Positions 19,952 to 29,920 of a stretch of DNA of 64,000 nt are shown one piece after another. The position numbers were made by a program, and so were the translations under genes. Within the stretch, counting starts at the first letter, position 1, and the number at the start of each line of letters is the position of its first letter. Below the pieces are notes generated by a model. That model made no database searches and had not been told where the DNA came from. It saw nothing but the letters and a program-made list of their open reading frames with translations. The stretch is from Pycnococcus provasolii (taxonomy: Eukaryota; Chlorophyta; Pseudoscourfieldiophyceae; Pseudoscourfieldiales). The stretch spans positions 1 through 64,000 of the forward strand of contig CP150586.1 of assembly GCA_049487715.1 (NCBI GenBank). The letters are read 5' to 3'.

Positions 19952-22900
19952 ATGGCTGGGGATGGAGACGCGACGACGAGCGCCGTGCCGCGCACGTACA
20001 GGCTCCACGGCGTCGACGTCGCGTTCCCGTACGACGCGTACGCATGTCAGCTCGCCCTGATGGATCGGACGATCGCGGCGCTATCGAGTGCGACGCACGC
20101 ACTGCTTGAGTCGCCCACCGGGACAGGGAAAACGCTGTCCATGCTATGCGCGGCGCTCGCCTGGAGAGAACACGTCATGCACATGGGCGGCGGGGGCGCG
20201 GGGGCAGAACAGAGCAACCACAGAACTGAGGGTGCTCCACCTGCATCGGAGAAGCACGTGATCGTGTACGCGAGCAGGACGCACGCGCAGTTAACCCAAG
20301 TAGTGCGTGAACTCAAGAAAACGCCGTACAGGCCGAAAACAGCCGCGCTGGGATCGAGGACGCAGTGCTGTGTTCATGCGAGTGTCGCCAAGCTAGAGTC
20401 CAACTTTCAGAGAGACGTCGCGTGCCGAAAGCTCGTCTCCGCAAGGTCGTGCGCTCACCATCGCGTCGTTGAGCCGTACGTCGCTGCGAACCCGCACGTC
20501 GGCGGACGTGACGGGCCCGTTGATATCGAGGAGCTTGTGAGACTTGGGAACTCGCAGGGGGGTGGCAGCCGCGCAAACAAAGCACCCGGAGGCAGCGGCT
20601 TGGACGCGGACCGCGACGCAGCCGTCGAACGAACAGCAAACGCGGTGATGAACAAGCTAGCTGCAGCCTCGCAGCACGGACCGTGTCCATTCTACCTTGG
20701 CCGCGAACTTGCGCGGCATGCCGAGCTTGTATTCGTTCCGTACAACTACCTCATCGACGACTCTAGCCGGAAGGCGCTCGTGGACCTCATTCCCTGGAAT
20801 GGCGCCGTTGTGATATTCGACGAGGCGCACAACGTTGGCCAAGCCGCCGCGGAAGCGGCGTCGTTCGAGCTACCCGCCAGCCTGCTTAGCGCCGCAATCC
20901 GTGAAGCGGAGAAGGTGATCGAGCTTTGCCTGCAACGTCTCGAGCTCGGTGGCGCGGGCGATGGAGTGGACGTGGACTGGTCACGTCGTGCGGATGAATT
21001 CAGAGTTCTGAAGCATCTGCTCGTGACACTCGAACGGACTATCGCCGATGCGCTCAAGGCGGCACCAAATGCCGGGCCGCAAGGTGGTGGCGGCGGTGCT
21101 TCAGCCTCTGCACAACAACGCGCGCGAACGGAGTGCGGCGAGTGGGTGTTCCAGCAGCTGCTACCCACCGCTATTCCAGACTGCAAGGGAACGGGTGAAA
21201 ATGGTGACACGCTGCCATTCTTCGTCGCACAGCTCGAACTAGGCGCATCGGTGCTTGCAGAGCATGCGCTCGCCTCGGGTGCTGGGACTGGCGTGGGGAG
21301 CTCTGCTTCTGGAGGCGGGAAGCTTCAGCAGCTTGCTGAGGTGCTGAACAAGGCGGCTGGTGCTTACCGCAGGGGCGACCTCGCCCATTACCGCGCCCAC
21401 CTTCGGCTAGAAGAGCAGCGCATCGTAGCAGGTCCAGGAGGGGTGAATGCCGCGCCAACTCTGAGCCTGTGGTGTTTTCTAGCAGGACCTGCTATGAAAG
21501 CGCTCGTAGATTTGGGTGTACGAAGCTGTCTCTTCACTAGTGGTACGCTATCGCCAATGCCTGCCATGGCGCGCGAGCTGTCTTGCCCCGGCGGACTGTC
21601 GTTCCCGCACATGCTCGAGAACGCGCACGTAATATCGCGCGACCGCCTTTGGATCGGTGTGGTGCAATGCGGCCCGAGTGGAGGACGGATGCTTGGTGAC
21701 TTCCAGCGGCGCAGTGATGCGCGGTACATCAGCGACGTGGGCAACGCGTTATGCAACGTCGCGCGGCTATGCCCGGGCGGTGTTCTCGTGTTCTTTTCAT
21801 CGTATGGGGCGCTAGACTCGCTGCGCCGCGCGTGGGAGGTTCCAGCAGCGGGCGGGGGACTCTCTGTGTGGCAGAGACTCGAGAGGCACAAAGAGGTGTT
21901 TGTAGAGCCTCGTGGAGCTGGCTCCGCGGAGGCTTTTCGAAGCTGCCTGACTGCGTATCGCGAGAGCTGCACGAGAGCTGTGGAAGCAGATCCAGTGACG
22001 GGAGAAACTGGGCGCGGCGGCCTTTTCCTTAGCGTCTGCCGTGGTAAGGTGCGTCCACATTTGTCTATATCCCATCCCTCAACATTTCAATATCTTTGAC
22101 TCGCACTGACACCACCCCAAACAACAACAACAATCAATCAATTTTACTTTACTAGGCTTCCGAGGGTATGGACTTCAAGGATCACGAGGCGAGATGCGTG
22201 GTGATGGTTGGCATACCCTACGCAAGCGCATTCGATCCGCGCGTGAAGCTTCACCGAAGCTTCCTCGACGATCTGAGTCGGAAAGAGGCGCGAAATGCTG
22301 GACCTGGCGCTCCGGTGCGCCTTCTTACTGGTGGCGAGTGGTACCAAACAACGGCGGCGCGTGCGGCTAATCAAGCAGTTGGCCGTGTCGTGCGCCACGT
22401 GAATGACTGGGGTGCAATCGTCTTGCTCGACGAGCGCTTCGCGAATCACCCCATGCGACCATCGCTCAGCCGTTGGGTGCAGGATTCTCTAGCCACGTAT
22501 CCAACCTTTGGAAGGGCTGTGGCGGGTTTGGCGCAATTTTTTCTCAAGCGCCGCCAGGAGAGCCCAATCGATGCAGCGGCTGCCCGTGCCGTTAACACAG
22601 CCCGCGAACATGCCATCGTTGGAGATGCCAGCCTTTCCGCATCTTCGATCCAACAACAACATCTGCACGAGCCCACGGCTGCGATGCCGCTTACGCAGGT
22701 GCATTCCATGCCGACACTTCGCGAGGCGAACACGGCGTCAGCTAAGCGCCCGCGACTTGCGGCGAGCCTTCAGAAGACCCGCGAGGAGGAGAGCGCGAAG
22801 AGGCACGTTGACGCTGCTGCTGGTGGTGGTGCTGCTGCTGGTCGTCAGGCTGCACCCGCTGGCGCGCCTGCCGCCACCGCCATAGTGTTGATGGGAGATA

Positions 22901-23445
22901 AGAATGCAAACTTGCAAGGCGTCGAGACTGCTACAGCTCGTCGCGAGGCGACGAAAAATCCCGCCCTGCAGCTCGTCGCGAAGATGAGGAAAATGCTTCC
23001 ACCCGGAGTTTTTTCTGAGATCCAGGAGCTACTGCGCGGACTGAAGGCACACACGATACACTTCAAGTCGCTGATGAAGGAGTTGGCACGACTTCTCGTG
23101 GACGAGCCAATTCAGCAGCAACAGCCGCGCCAAAAGAGTTCCGTTGGATCAGCGGGTGTAGGCGGGGAGGACAATTCATTCCATACCAGTTGCCAGTCGC
23201 CGTATCGTGACATTCTCGGCGACTTGTCTCTCTTCGTGCAGTCTGGGAGCAGCCAAGAGACGAGACTCAGGGCTCAGGCCTTTCAGCTCTTCTTGGCTGG
23301 CCTTGACAAAGGACTCTGTGGTAAGGACGCGGTGAAGAACGCGCTGAAGGAGGTGAGGAAGAAAGTCGAGGGGCACCACCAGCAGCCTGCTCCTGGTGGT
23401 GCCGGTGGTGGTGGTGGTGGTGGTGGTGGTGTCTCCTCCTCGTGA
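19952..23445 (+). CDS. RTEL1: RTEL1-type Fe-S DEAH helicase (one intron)
   Basis: CDS join(19952..22048, 22156..23445), 1128 residues, close to animal and plant RTEL1. The XPD-family 5'-3' helicase unwinds T-loops, D-loops and G-quadruplexes and limits recombination at telomeres. Walker A SPTGTGKT lies at residues 54-61; ALGSRTQCCVH, ACRKL, RSCAHH and PCPFY supply the four Fe-S cysteines; the DEAH box is VVIFDEAHNV near 290. Motif VI region reads QAVGRVVRHVNDWGAIVLLDERF. The 107-base intron (GTGCGT...TAG) splits GK|ASEGMDF. The C-terminus has two harmonin-N-like helical units (ALQLVAKMRKMLPPG; RAQAFQLFLAGLDKGL). The cysteine spacing and CRKK-like context separate it from XPD and DDX11. No PIP box was recognised. 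Confidence 0.93.
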
Positions 23446-23607
23446 TTCGTCGTGCGTGAAGATAAAACGCGAAATTGATTTTTGCAAGTTACAATAAGCT
23501 GTAATATTACGATGTTTATTACTGGTAGTATGAACAGGTTGGTAGTATGTATGAACAAAACGAAGAGACACCCTCCCAAAAAAAACGCAAAGCTCGTGAT
23601 GATTTCA

Positions 23608-25881
23608 TCACGAGGCGGCGGCGGCGGCGGCGAGCGGCACTGGCGTCGTGTCGGTGTCGTGCGACGACACGGGCGGAGGCGGCGGCGGTGTTGTCAGCGG
23701 ATCGAGCGGCGGGTCGTCAGGCAGCGGCGCTACTGTATTTTTTTCTTTTTTCGGTTTTTTCCAATGTTTTATTCTGGGCCCGGGGCGTTCGATCTGCTCA
23801 ACAGGCTGTCCAAGCCTCTCCACAGCGGCAGGCTTGAGCGCTCCTGTCGGCGTCAAGCCTTTCCTGATCGCGAATTCGACAGCGGCGCGTGACCACGGCA
23901 AATTCTTGTGATAAGAGGCTGCAGCCTTCTTGGCAGCCTCGTCGGATGCCTTGCCGTCGAAATTGATGTCCTCCAACGAGAGTTGTTTGACGTGCACAGC
24001 TGCCGATCGCAATGTGTCTTCGATTGCGTCCTCAAAATTCAAGGCGTTGTAGACTTTTAGTCCACCTTGAGAGCGAGAGCCAACACCTCGCTCTCTTTCT
24101 GCCGTCGCGAATCTTGCCTCCATCAGCCCAAACCAAACGACGAACTCCTCTCTCGTGTGCGCAGCCTCGTCTTCGTCAGCATAGTTTCCAAGGAAGACAT
24201 TCTCGCCGCTGAGACGCACTGTAGCCCTGAACATCTCCTTCTTGTCCTCCTTGCATTTGCTGGTGGTGGTTGCAACAGCCTCAGCTTCAGCACCCTTACC
24301 ACCACCACCGGCGGCGGCTGTGGCGGCAAGGGGAGTGGTCTCCTTCTCGGCGGCGGTGGCAGCAGCAGCGGCAGCGTCGCCTTTGTTGGAGCGTATGCGA
24401 ATTGTTTTGACGACGCCGATGTACTTCGACGACGACGACGAGCCTTTTATTCGCGGCACAGGGGAAGGCACCAATGGCGGCTGCGGCTTCGGCAGCAGAG
24501 ACTGAAATGCGTCAGCCATAGAGTTTAGCGGATGAGGAGGAGGAGGAACGCCAGGAAAACGTGGTGGAAGCCGAGGAGGAGGAGGTGGTGGCGGTGGTGG
24601 CGGTGGTGGTGGTGGTCCAACGTCCATCAGGTGCGACGCATCATGTAACTGGTCTTGCAGTGTCCGCTCGATCGCCATCGAGTCGTGCTGTTTTTTTTGC
24701 CGCTTTCTCGTTTTTTGACTTGGTCTCGTGCCGCCGCTCCTGCGTCGCTTCGTCGTTGCCCACGGTCGCGTCGGACAGCCCGCTGATTTGACGTCATCCT
24801 TGCTCGTCTTCATGATGTCCCACGCCTCGCTCCAGAGTTGGTCGAGATGTCCTGCGACCTCCGCAAGCTTCGCGGCATGTGTTCGGTTGTCAATGGCAAC
24901 GCCATTACTCTCGAGCTCCTCGAAATCTTTCAGCACCTTGAGAACCGGGTGAGCACCCACGGGAACCAGCACGACATTCTCAAACGATGGCGGGTGCACC
25001 GATTCGTTGGGCGAGTCGCGAATCGCCATCAGCTGCCACGCCGTGAGCCATTCCGTCTTACGCGTCTTCCCGTTCGCGATCCACTCGTTCAGGTAGCAGA
25101 CGCGATACAGCAGGTCTTTGCACTTCGGCCTTATGGTTTTGGCGTGCGTGACCCGCCCGACGGAGACGTGGTCAACTTGCGGGGAGAACCGGCGGTGCAC
25201 GATGCACCCCACGAACGGACCGTGCTTGAACATTTGTCCCGGTCCCGGCCTGAGCTGCTCCTGGAGCCATCCTTTCGTCGCACTCACCACCTCGGCGTCT
25301 GTCGCGTCCGTCGTTCCTCGCCGCCGCTTACGTTTCTGCTGCTGCTGCTCCTGCTGCTGCTGCTGCGAAGAAGATTGAGGAGGAGGAGGAGGAGGATGCG
25401 AAGAGTGATGTTGATGCGCTGGCGTCGTTTCTCCTCCTCCTCCTGAACCCGATGGTGGTGGTGCGAGTGCAGCAGCAGCAGCGTCGTCGTTGTTGTTGTT
25501 GTTGACGTCGGCGGCGTCCACCACCGCCACGAGCTCGTCATCATCATCAAACTGACGACGTTGACGACGTTGAGACGGAGAAGGAGGAGGAGCCACCACC
25601 AAAGACGCCGACGACTCCAAAGGCAAAGTACTAGCAGCACCGGTGCCGGGAGCAGCGAGATGCTTAGTAGGGTCCGGATTCATGATGTATGCGGAACCGC
25701 CATCATTGACGGTGACGGATATGCCTCGAGGCACCAAGCCCCTTTTTACAGCGGCGGCGGTGAATTCCACGACGCCGACGCCAGGCCTCCATTGCTCCGT
25801 CGTCGGATCAGCCGAAACTCCGGGAACTGACGGCACGACTTGGGGTCGGGGAGGAGGAAATACACCACCAGAAGCAGACAT
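23608..25881 (-). CDS. AP2-like DNA-binding protein with an interrupted AP2 domain
   Basis: 757 residues from the ATG at 25881. An N-terminal low-complexity part with Gln and Pro runs precedes a compact domain (about 205-320: ATKGWLQEQLRPGPGQMFKHGPFVG, then a YRVCYLNEWI segment) that I cannot name. Long poly-Pro runs follow. The C-terminal third has SSSKYIGVVKTIR, then about 50 residues of Ala/Glu/Gly filler, then MFRATVRLSGENVFLGNYADEDEAAHTREEFVVWFG. The two parts together match an AP2/ERF domain (YxGV, WRAxI, LGxFxxxEEAAxAYD). A nuclear regulator is likely. It converges with RTEL1; stops are 162 bases apart. Confidence 0.7.
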   Translation of the reverse strand: MSASGGVFPPPRPQVVPSVPGVSADPTTEQWRPGVGVVEFTAAAVKRGLVPRGISVTVNDGGSAYIMNPDPTKHLAAPGTGAASTLPLESSASLVVAPPPSPSQRRQRRQFDDDDELVAVVDAADVNNNNNDDAAAAALAPPPSGSGGGGETTPAHQHHSSHPPPPPPQSSSQQQQQEQQQQKRKRRRGTTDATDAEVVSATKGWLQEQLRPGPGQMFKHGPFVGCIVHRRFSPQVDHVSVGRVTHAKTIRPKCKDLLYRVCYLNEWIANGKTRKTEWLTAWQLMAIRDSPNESVHPPSFENVVLVPVGAHPVLKVLKDFEELESNGVAIDNRTHAAKLAEVAGHLDQLWSEAWDIMKTSKDDVKSAGCPTRPWATTKRRRSGGTRPSQKTRKRQKKQHDSMAIERTLQDQLHDASHLMDVGPPPPPPPPPPPPPPRLPPRFPGVPPPPHPLNSMADAFQSLLPKPQPPLVPSPVPRIKGSSSSSKYIGVVKTIRIRSNKGDAAAAAATAAEKETTPLAATAAAGGGGKGAEAEAVATTTSKCKEDKKEMFRATVRLSGENVFLGNYADEDEAAHTREEFVVWFGLMEARFATAERERGVGSRSQGGLKVYNALNFEDAIEDTLRSAAVHVKQLSLEDINFDGKASDEAAKKAAASYHKNLPWSRAAVEFAIRKGLTPTGALKPAAVERLGQPVEQIERPGPRIKHWKKPKKEKNTVAPLPDDPPLDPLTTPPPPPPVSSHDTDTTPVPLAAAAAAS

Positions 25882-26880
25882 TATAATGATTGCACACAAA
25901 CAATGACACACACAAACAAAGTCACCGCCAACACCAACACACAAGACAAAGAGAGCCAAGAGAGAATGCGTGTAAACGAATCACAACAACAACAACAACA
26001 ATAAAATGACACAACAAGAAGAATAAAATGACACAACGATAAGCTGCTGCTGAGGACGTGCCAGTGAGGACGTGGTGAGGTGAGGTGAGGCGGCACCCAG
26101 TCCACTCAGTCAGTCAGGCCGGGGAGAAAGTGAGTGAAGTGAGAAAGAGGAGGAGGGCAAAGCAGGCTTTTCCGAAAGGATACATGTGGGTAGGGCCGGA
26201 TACGAATCAGCCGGTCCCGTTGGGCCTAGGCTGTCACTTCAGTCCAAATAAATAATAATAATGGGTCACTTCCTCCGGATTATCCCCCTGTTGCCTGTGT
26301 ACAAGGGGCCACCTGTCCTAGGTGTGCCTCTCTCTTTTTGGACTGCCAGACTTTTCCCAGACGTTGTTGCCGTTGACTTGCCCGGCCGCAACTTTCGCAA
26401 CATCCAGGGAGCAGGCCGGGCATGGCGACACGCGCCGCTCGCCTCCCGATTCCCGAATCCAGGCAAGATACTACGGCGATCTCGGGCGAGATTCTGTATT
26501 CTAAAAAAATGGGGGAGGGTACGGTCCGTACCAGGTAGGAAAACCACAGCACAGGACGTAGAAGTACGCAGGATCCAGGCAATCTTCGACGAGGAGAGGC
26601 GACGTCGACAAAAAAAAGAGAAACATTTATCCGCGCAAATCCCCTACCTTTAGCTAGGGTTAGCCATTACCCTAACCTTGTCCTCTTCCCTTGCACCCCG
26701 CCTCCAGCGCGATGAAGCACGCGCCGCGCCGTGAGGCATGCCGCGCGGCGCGTTGATGCGCGCGTGCGCCTCGTGCGGAGCTCATTCGCCCAGCCATCAG
26801 GGGTCCTACGCTAGGACACCGCCCTTCACCGCACAGCCGCACCTCTCTCACGCGCGCGCGTAGTGCAAGGTGTGTTGGTG
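25882..26880. other. Intergenic, no intact gene; telomere-like traces
   Basis: The proximal part, with AACAACAAC and AAATGACACAAC repeats, is the upstream region of the AP2-like gene. Further on, ORFs on both strands between 26261 and 26653 overlap and have no recognisable domain. Around 26655-26690 the sequence reads TAGGGTTAGCC and ACCCTAACC. The stretch 26700-26880 is GC-rich and is where the missing 3' part of the hydroxylase gene would be expected, but none is recognisable. Confidence 0.5.
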
Positions 26881-27541
26881 TTAAGGTAAAACGTGCATGG
26901 GCGCGGCTCGAACGCACTGGTCCAGGTAGTCGTCCGCTATGACAGCGAACGGGCTCGGGTTCGAGAACACGTGGTGATGCCGGTGCCTTGACCACAAAGG
27001 AGCAAGCGTGCTAGTTGGTTCGTGTGTTAGAATGTTAGTGCATTTGCTTGTGCGCCGTGGCTGGTTAGAGTATAGGTAAGACTTACTGGCCCATCCTGTG
27101 GTAACCCCATTCGAAAAAGTCGCACACAACGAGCACGAGAGCAGCACTCACAAACACCGCAAGCATTCCATGCTCAGATACACCGCAGTAAGCCTTAAGT
27201 TTGCCTTGCGCTGAGAGGTGGAGCGCAGCCGCCGGGCAGAGCGTGGAGAGCGCTCCACAAGCCAGTGTTTGTAGGATTTCCCTCCTCACCGTCGTTGGCG
27301 CAGGATACTTTCGGTTGGACTTGAGTTTCCAAGTGTCGTACGTCGGTCGCCAGTAGTAAAATCTGAACGCGGCCGCGCTCATCGCGAGAATGAGCGGTAT
27401 GGCGAGAAGCGAGAGTGCGGCCCACAGGTACACGAAAGACAGTGCGGCAGCTTGGTAGGATAGCGTGGCGCCGCCGCCGTCTTCGTTCGCTCCCTTGGCG
27501 GCGTGCACTTGGAAGTGAGATGCGAGCGAGCACAGCGACAT
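26881..27541 (-). pseudogene. Fatty-acid hydroxylase / sterol desaturase superfamily gene, apparently 3'-truncated
   Basis: CDS on the minus strand join(27541..27087, 27010..26881), 194 residues; the 76-base intron (GTAAGT...TAG) restores a histidine across the junction. Two hydrophobic segments precede DFFEWGYHRMGH, His box 1 (HxxxH). Exon 2 gives LWSRHRHHHVFSNPSPFAVIADDYLDQ, His box 2 (HxxHH) with the conserved N-P-x-P-F-A-V. The family inserts oxygen through a di-iron centre held by three His boxes. Here the frame stops eight residues after PMHVLP-type sequence begins, and the third box with its preceding membrane helices is absent from the following several hundred bases. Either the gene is truncated and inactive or further exons escape recognition. 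Confidence 0.7.
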
Positions 27542-27764
27542 GACGAGCGAGCGTACTTACACTGCGCGGTTACTCAACCTTACGGCCAGCCCTGGTGGGG
27601 TCCACCGTGGCACTTTTCCTCAAGGTCCAAAACAGTAAAAAACGCCGAACGCGACGACGAAGACCAACAGGCAAAACGCTTGGCAGCCCTAGCCGTAACC
27701 CTAACGCTTTTAAGAACTAACCACTGCCGTTCTTGTCTCTCTCAGTCTCTCTCGAATCTCGAGG

Positions 27765-27850
27765 AAAGAGATGGTCAAAGAGATGGTCAAAGAGATGATG
27801 AGATGGTCAAAAAGAGCGAGAGAGCGAGAGATGGTCAAAAAGAGCGAGAT
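27765..27850. repeat. GAGATGGTCAAA minisatellite
   Basis: Five imperfect copies of GAGATGGTCAAA, the later ones spaced by AGAGCGAGAG-type purine runs. Noncoding. Confidence 0.85.
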
Positions 27851-28230
27851 TTTTGGGGTACCATGATCCGGGTTAACCCGGCCAGGGCCGGCTTAACCCG
27901 GCAATAAGGATGGGGGGAAAAAAAAAAGGGGGGAAAAAAAAAAAATGGGTGCCCCCCCCCAAAAAAGAGAGAAAAAAAATTTATAAAAACCAAGTGTACG
28001 TAAGTTCGTCTCGGTTAAGCCGGACTAACCCGGCCTGCTTGCCCGACAGAAGCCAAACAAAAAATGAAAAATAGGTGGTGGGAGCTCCACGCTGTCGTTT
28101 TGCCGAAGTTGAACGGCGCGCTGCTGAGCCACGCCTTGTCTCCTTCCATAGGTTGGTGCCGAAGGGTGCGACGTATCCCACGACGATACTACCGTGCCGG
28201 TGACACTACTCTTGAAAACCTTTAGCTAGA

Positions 28231-28288
28231 CCTAACCCTAGCCCTAACCCTAACCCTACTTCCCTAACCCTACTTCCCTAACCCTAAC
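28231..28288. repeat. Interstitial telomere-like array at a promoter
   Basis: CCCTAA units, some separated by CTTCC (CCCTACTTCCCTAACC twice), sit 114-171 bases upstream of the DUF3067 ATG. Short degenerate telo-boxes of this kind act as promoter elements in plants; here they could also be scars of repair by telomerase. Confidence 0.8.
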
Positions 28289-28401
28289 TTTTGTGGACCT
28301 CTGTAGTTCGTGTGATTGGTTTCCCAGGCAGCCAGGGCCTCCCCCACCGCTCGTCGTATCCCCCCCCTCCCCATCCCAAAGCAAAGATATCTCTCCGACC
28401 G

Positions 28402-29106
28402 ATGCCGATGCCGCTAATAACCGCACAGCAGCGGCCGTGCTGTGCTCGCCTTCGCCAGGCGGCGGCGCACTGTAGTAACTCACCTGCAAGGACGACACCA
28501 GTGAGACCGTACTTCAACCACGAGAAGAACGGGAGGAGGAGGAGGAGGAGGAGACCAACACTCACAGTTGTACCGCACGCGGCGGCAGGAAACTCCGATG
28601 ACACGAACGATGAAGAGGAAGAAGACTTGCGCATGGAGCTCGAACGGGCGCTGGGGAAGAGTAAGAACAGTGCCACGCTCCCCGCGGTGGCGGCGGCTGC
28701 ACAGCGCGCCGCGGAGGCACAACAGGGAACGGTCATTGCCAGGGACGACGACGGCGACGAAGAAGAGGGGGATGAGTACATACTCACGGGACCTCTCTTA
28801 AGAAAAATTGTGTTTGAGAAGTGGGGAGCAAGCTACGACGTTCGCATCAACAGGCGCAGAAACAGCCTCGGTCAACTCAAATTCTATGTTCAGGTCATGT
28901 GGAAATTTTTGGAGCAGAAGTCGTTCCCACTCACGGAGGATCAGTACGACGAACAGCTCGCGGCTGTCGCGGACTTGGTCACGGAGTGGGGTTGTGCTGA
29001 ACACTTGCGCGACGAAATCGCCAAGACGAACAAGCGACCCGTTATTGGACACACCGTGGGAGGTGGTGCGAAGTGCGTGAGCATTCCGCTTCCCATCGAA
29101 GTTTAA
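28402..29106 (+). CDS. DUF3067 family plastid protein
   Basis: 234 residues from the ATG at 28402 (the frame is open from a TTG further up). The first 60 residues are rich in Ala, Arg and Ser and poor in acid, as a chloroplast transit peptide. After acidic low-complexity sequence comes the conserved domain, about 138-234: LLRKIVFEKWGASYDVRINRR, QLKFYVQVMWKFLEQKSFPL, YDEQLAAVADLVTEWG and a C-terminal VSIPLPI. This matches DUF3067, found in cyanobacteria and plastids. Its biochemical role is not something I can state from sequence. Confidence 0.85.
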   Translation: MPMPLITAQQRPCCARLRQAAAHCSNSPARTTPVRPYFNHEKNGRRRRRRRPTLTVVPHAAAGNSDDTNDEEEEDLRMELERALGKSKNSATLPAVAAAAQRAAEAQQGTVIARDDDGDEEEGDEYILTGPLLRKIVFEKWGASYDVRINRRRNSLGQLKFYVQVMWKFLEQKSFPLTEDQYDEQLAAVADLVTEWGCAEHLRDEIAKTNKRPVIGHTVGGGAKCVSIPLPIEV

Positions 29107-29274
29107 TCACACTACCGTAACAATTCAATTCGAACGAGTACGAACCTCGGTAAATACATCGAGGCGGTTGGGCACGATGATGCTTCCCGTGCCCAATTCG
29201 CCGGTTGGCGACAGCTCGGAGCCTTCGGAAGGCAAAAAGCAGCCAAAGCCATTGCACTTTCTTGCTTCTTGCTA

Positions 29275-29721
29275 TTATTGTTTTGTCACATACGCCTTCT
29301 CCCGCTCGTCTTCCGCGCCCATCCTGTAGTCGGCCCAGGACACGTACTTGTTATAGTTGTACGCCGTCAGTGCCCAAGCCGTTGCTCCAACCGTCAGCAC
29401 TATCGGAGACTTCGTCGTGACTGTGCGCACCGTCATGAGTGACGCAAGCGTGCCCGCCGTTCCAGCGCACAGGCCGTGTCCCGTGACGTGGTTTTGCTGC
29501 GCGATGAGCAAAGACCCGACGACAAGTCCCGTCGCGAACGCCGACGACGCCATCACGGACGCGCGCGACTTGGCCCGCTGGTACGCGTACGCGCCACCGA
29601 GGTAGAGGAGCGCGCCGTACGCGAGGTTGACGTGCGTGGCGCCCGTGAAGTTGAGGTTTTCAAAGGGGCCATGAGCACGCACGGTGCCGGAGCCGGAGCC
29701 GGAGTCGGAGTCGGAGGACAT
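29275..29721 (-). CDS. TMEM14 / FAX-like small membrane protein
   Basis: 148 residues. After a short Gly/Ser/Asp N-terminus are four hydrophobic segments. The Tmemb_14 signature is present: VNLAYGALLYLGGAYAYQRAKSRASVMASSAFATGLVVGSLL, with the G-G-x-x-(A/G)-Y-x-(K/R)-x-x-S-x-x-S pattern. Family members include TMEM14 of mitochondria and the FAX fatty-acid exporters of the plastid envelope. No clear plastid transit peptide is visible, so a mitochondrial or ER place is as likely. It is divergent from TIM50, with 199 bases between the two ATGs. Confidence 0.85.
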   Translation of the reverse strand: MSSDSDSGSGSGTVRAHGPFENLNFTGATHVNLAYGALLYLGGAYAYQRAKSRASVMASSAFATGLVVGSLLIAQQNHVTGHGLCAGTAGTLASLMTVRTVTTKSPIVLTVGATAWALTAYNYNKYVSWADYRMGAEDEREKAYVTKQ

Positions 29722-29920
29722 GCTGAGAGAACGAAAGGTACCCCGTAAATTTTAAAGGTATGGTGGGCGTGAGGAACACAAGCAGGGAACAGGGGAGGAA
29801 TCCAACCCCTAACTAACTCAGAACGAGGCTATTAGGGGTTGGGCAAACGCCGCCCCCCCCCTTTCCCCTTTCCCCCTCCTCCCCCTCCATCTCAACCTCA
29901 TCTCCACCTCGTCCTGTCCC
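29722..29920. promoter_or_regulatory. Bidirectional promoter with 11-bp inverted repeat (TMEM14 / TIM50)
   Basis: Exact inverted copies of CCAACCCCTAA lie at 29802-29812 and 29832-29842, 19 bases apart. The motif is thus presented in both orientations between two divergent genes. An 11-base perfect inverted match in 199 bases is unlikely by chance. It may be a two-sided factor site. Confidence 0.6.

Larger units (their letters stand above)
27542..28401. other. Intergenic with minisatellite, palindromes and telo-like motifs
   Basis: It contains GCCGTAACCCTAACGC at about 27690, repeats of GAGATGGTCAAA (27765-27850), a perfect palindrome CCGGGTTAACCCGG (27868-27881), G/A homopolymer runs (27910-27975) and a telomere-like array at 28231-28288 directly before the DUF3067 gene. 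No gene is supported. Confidence 0.6.

Noticed and set aside
19952-23445. Helicase as XPD or DDX11
   Set aside because: The cysteine-region sequence, the VPYNYLID block and the harmonin-like C-terminus fit RTEL1 better.
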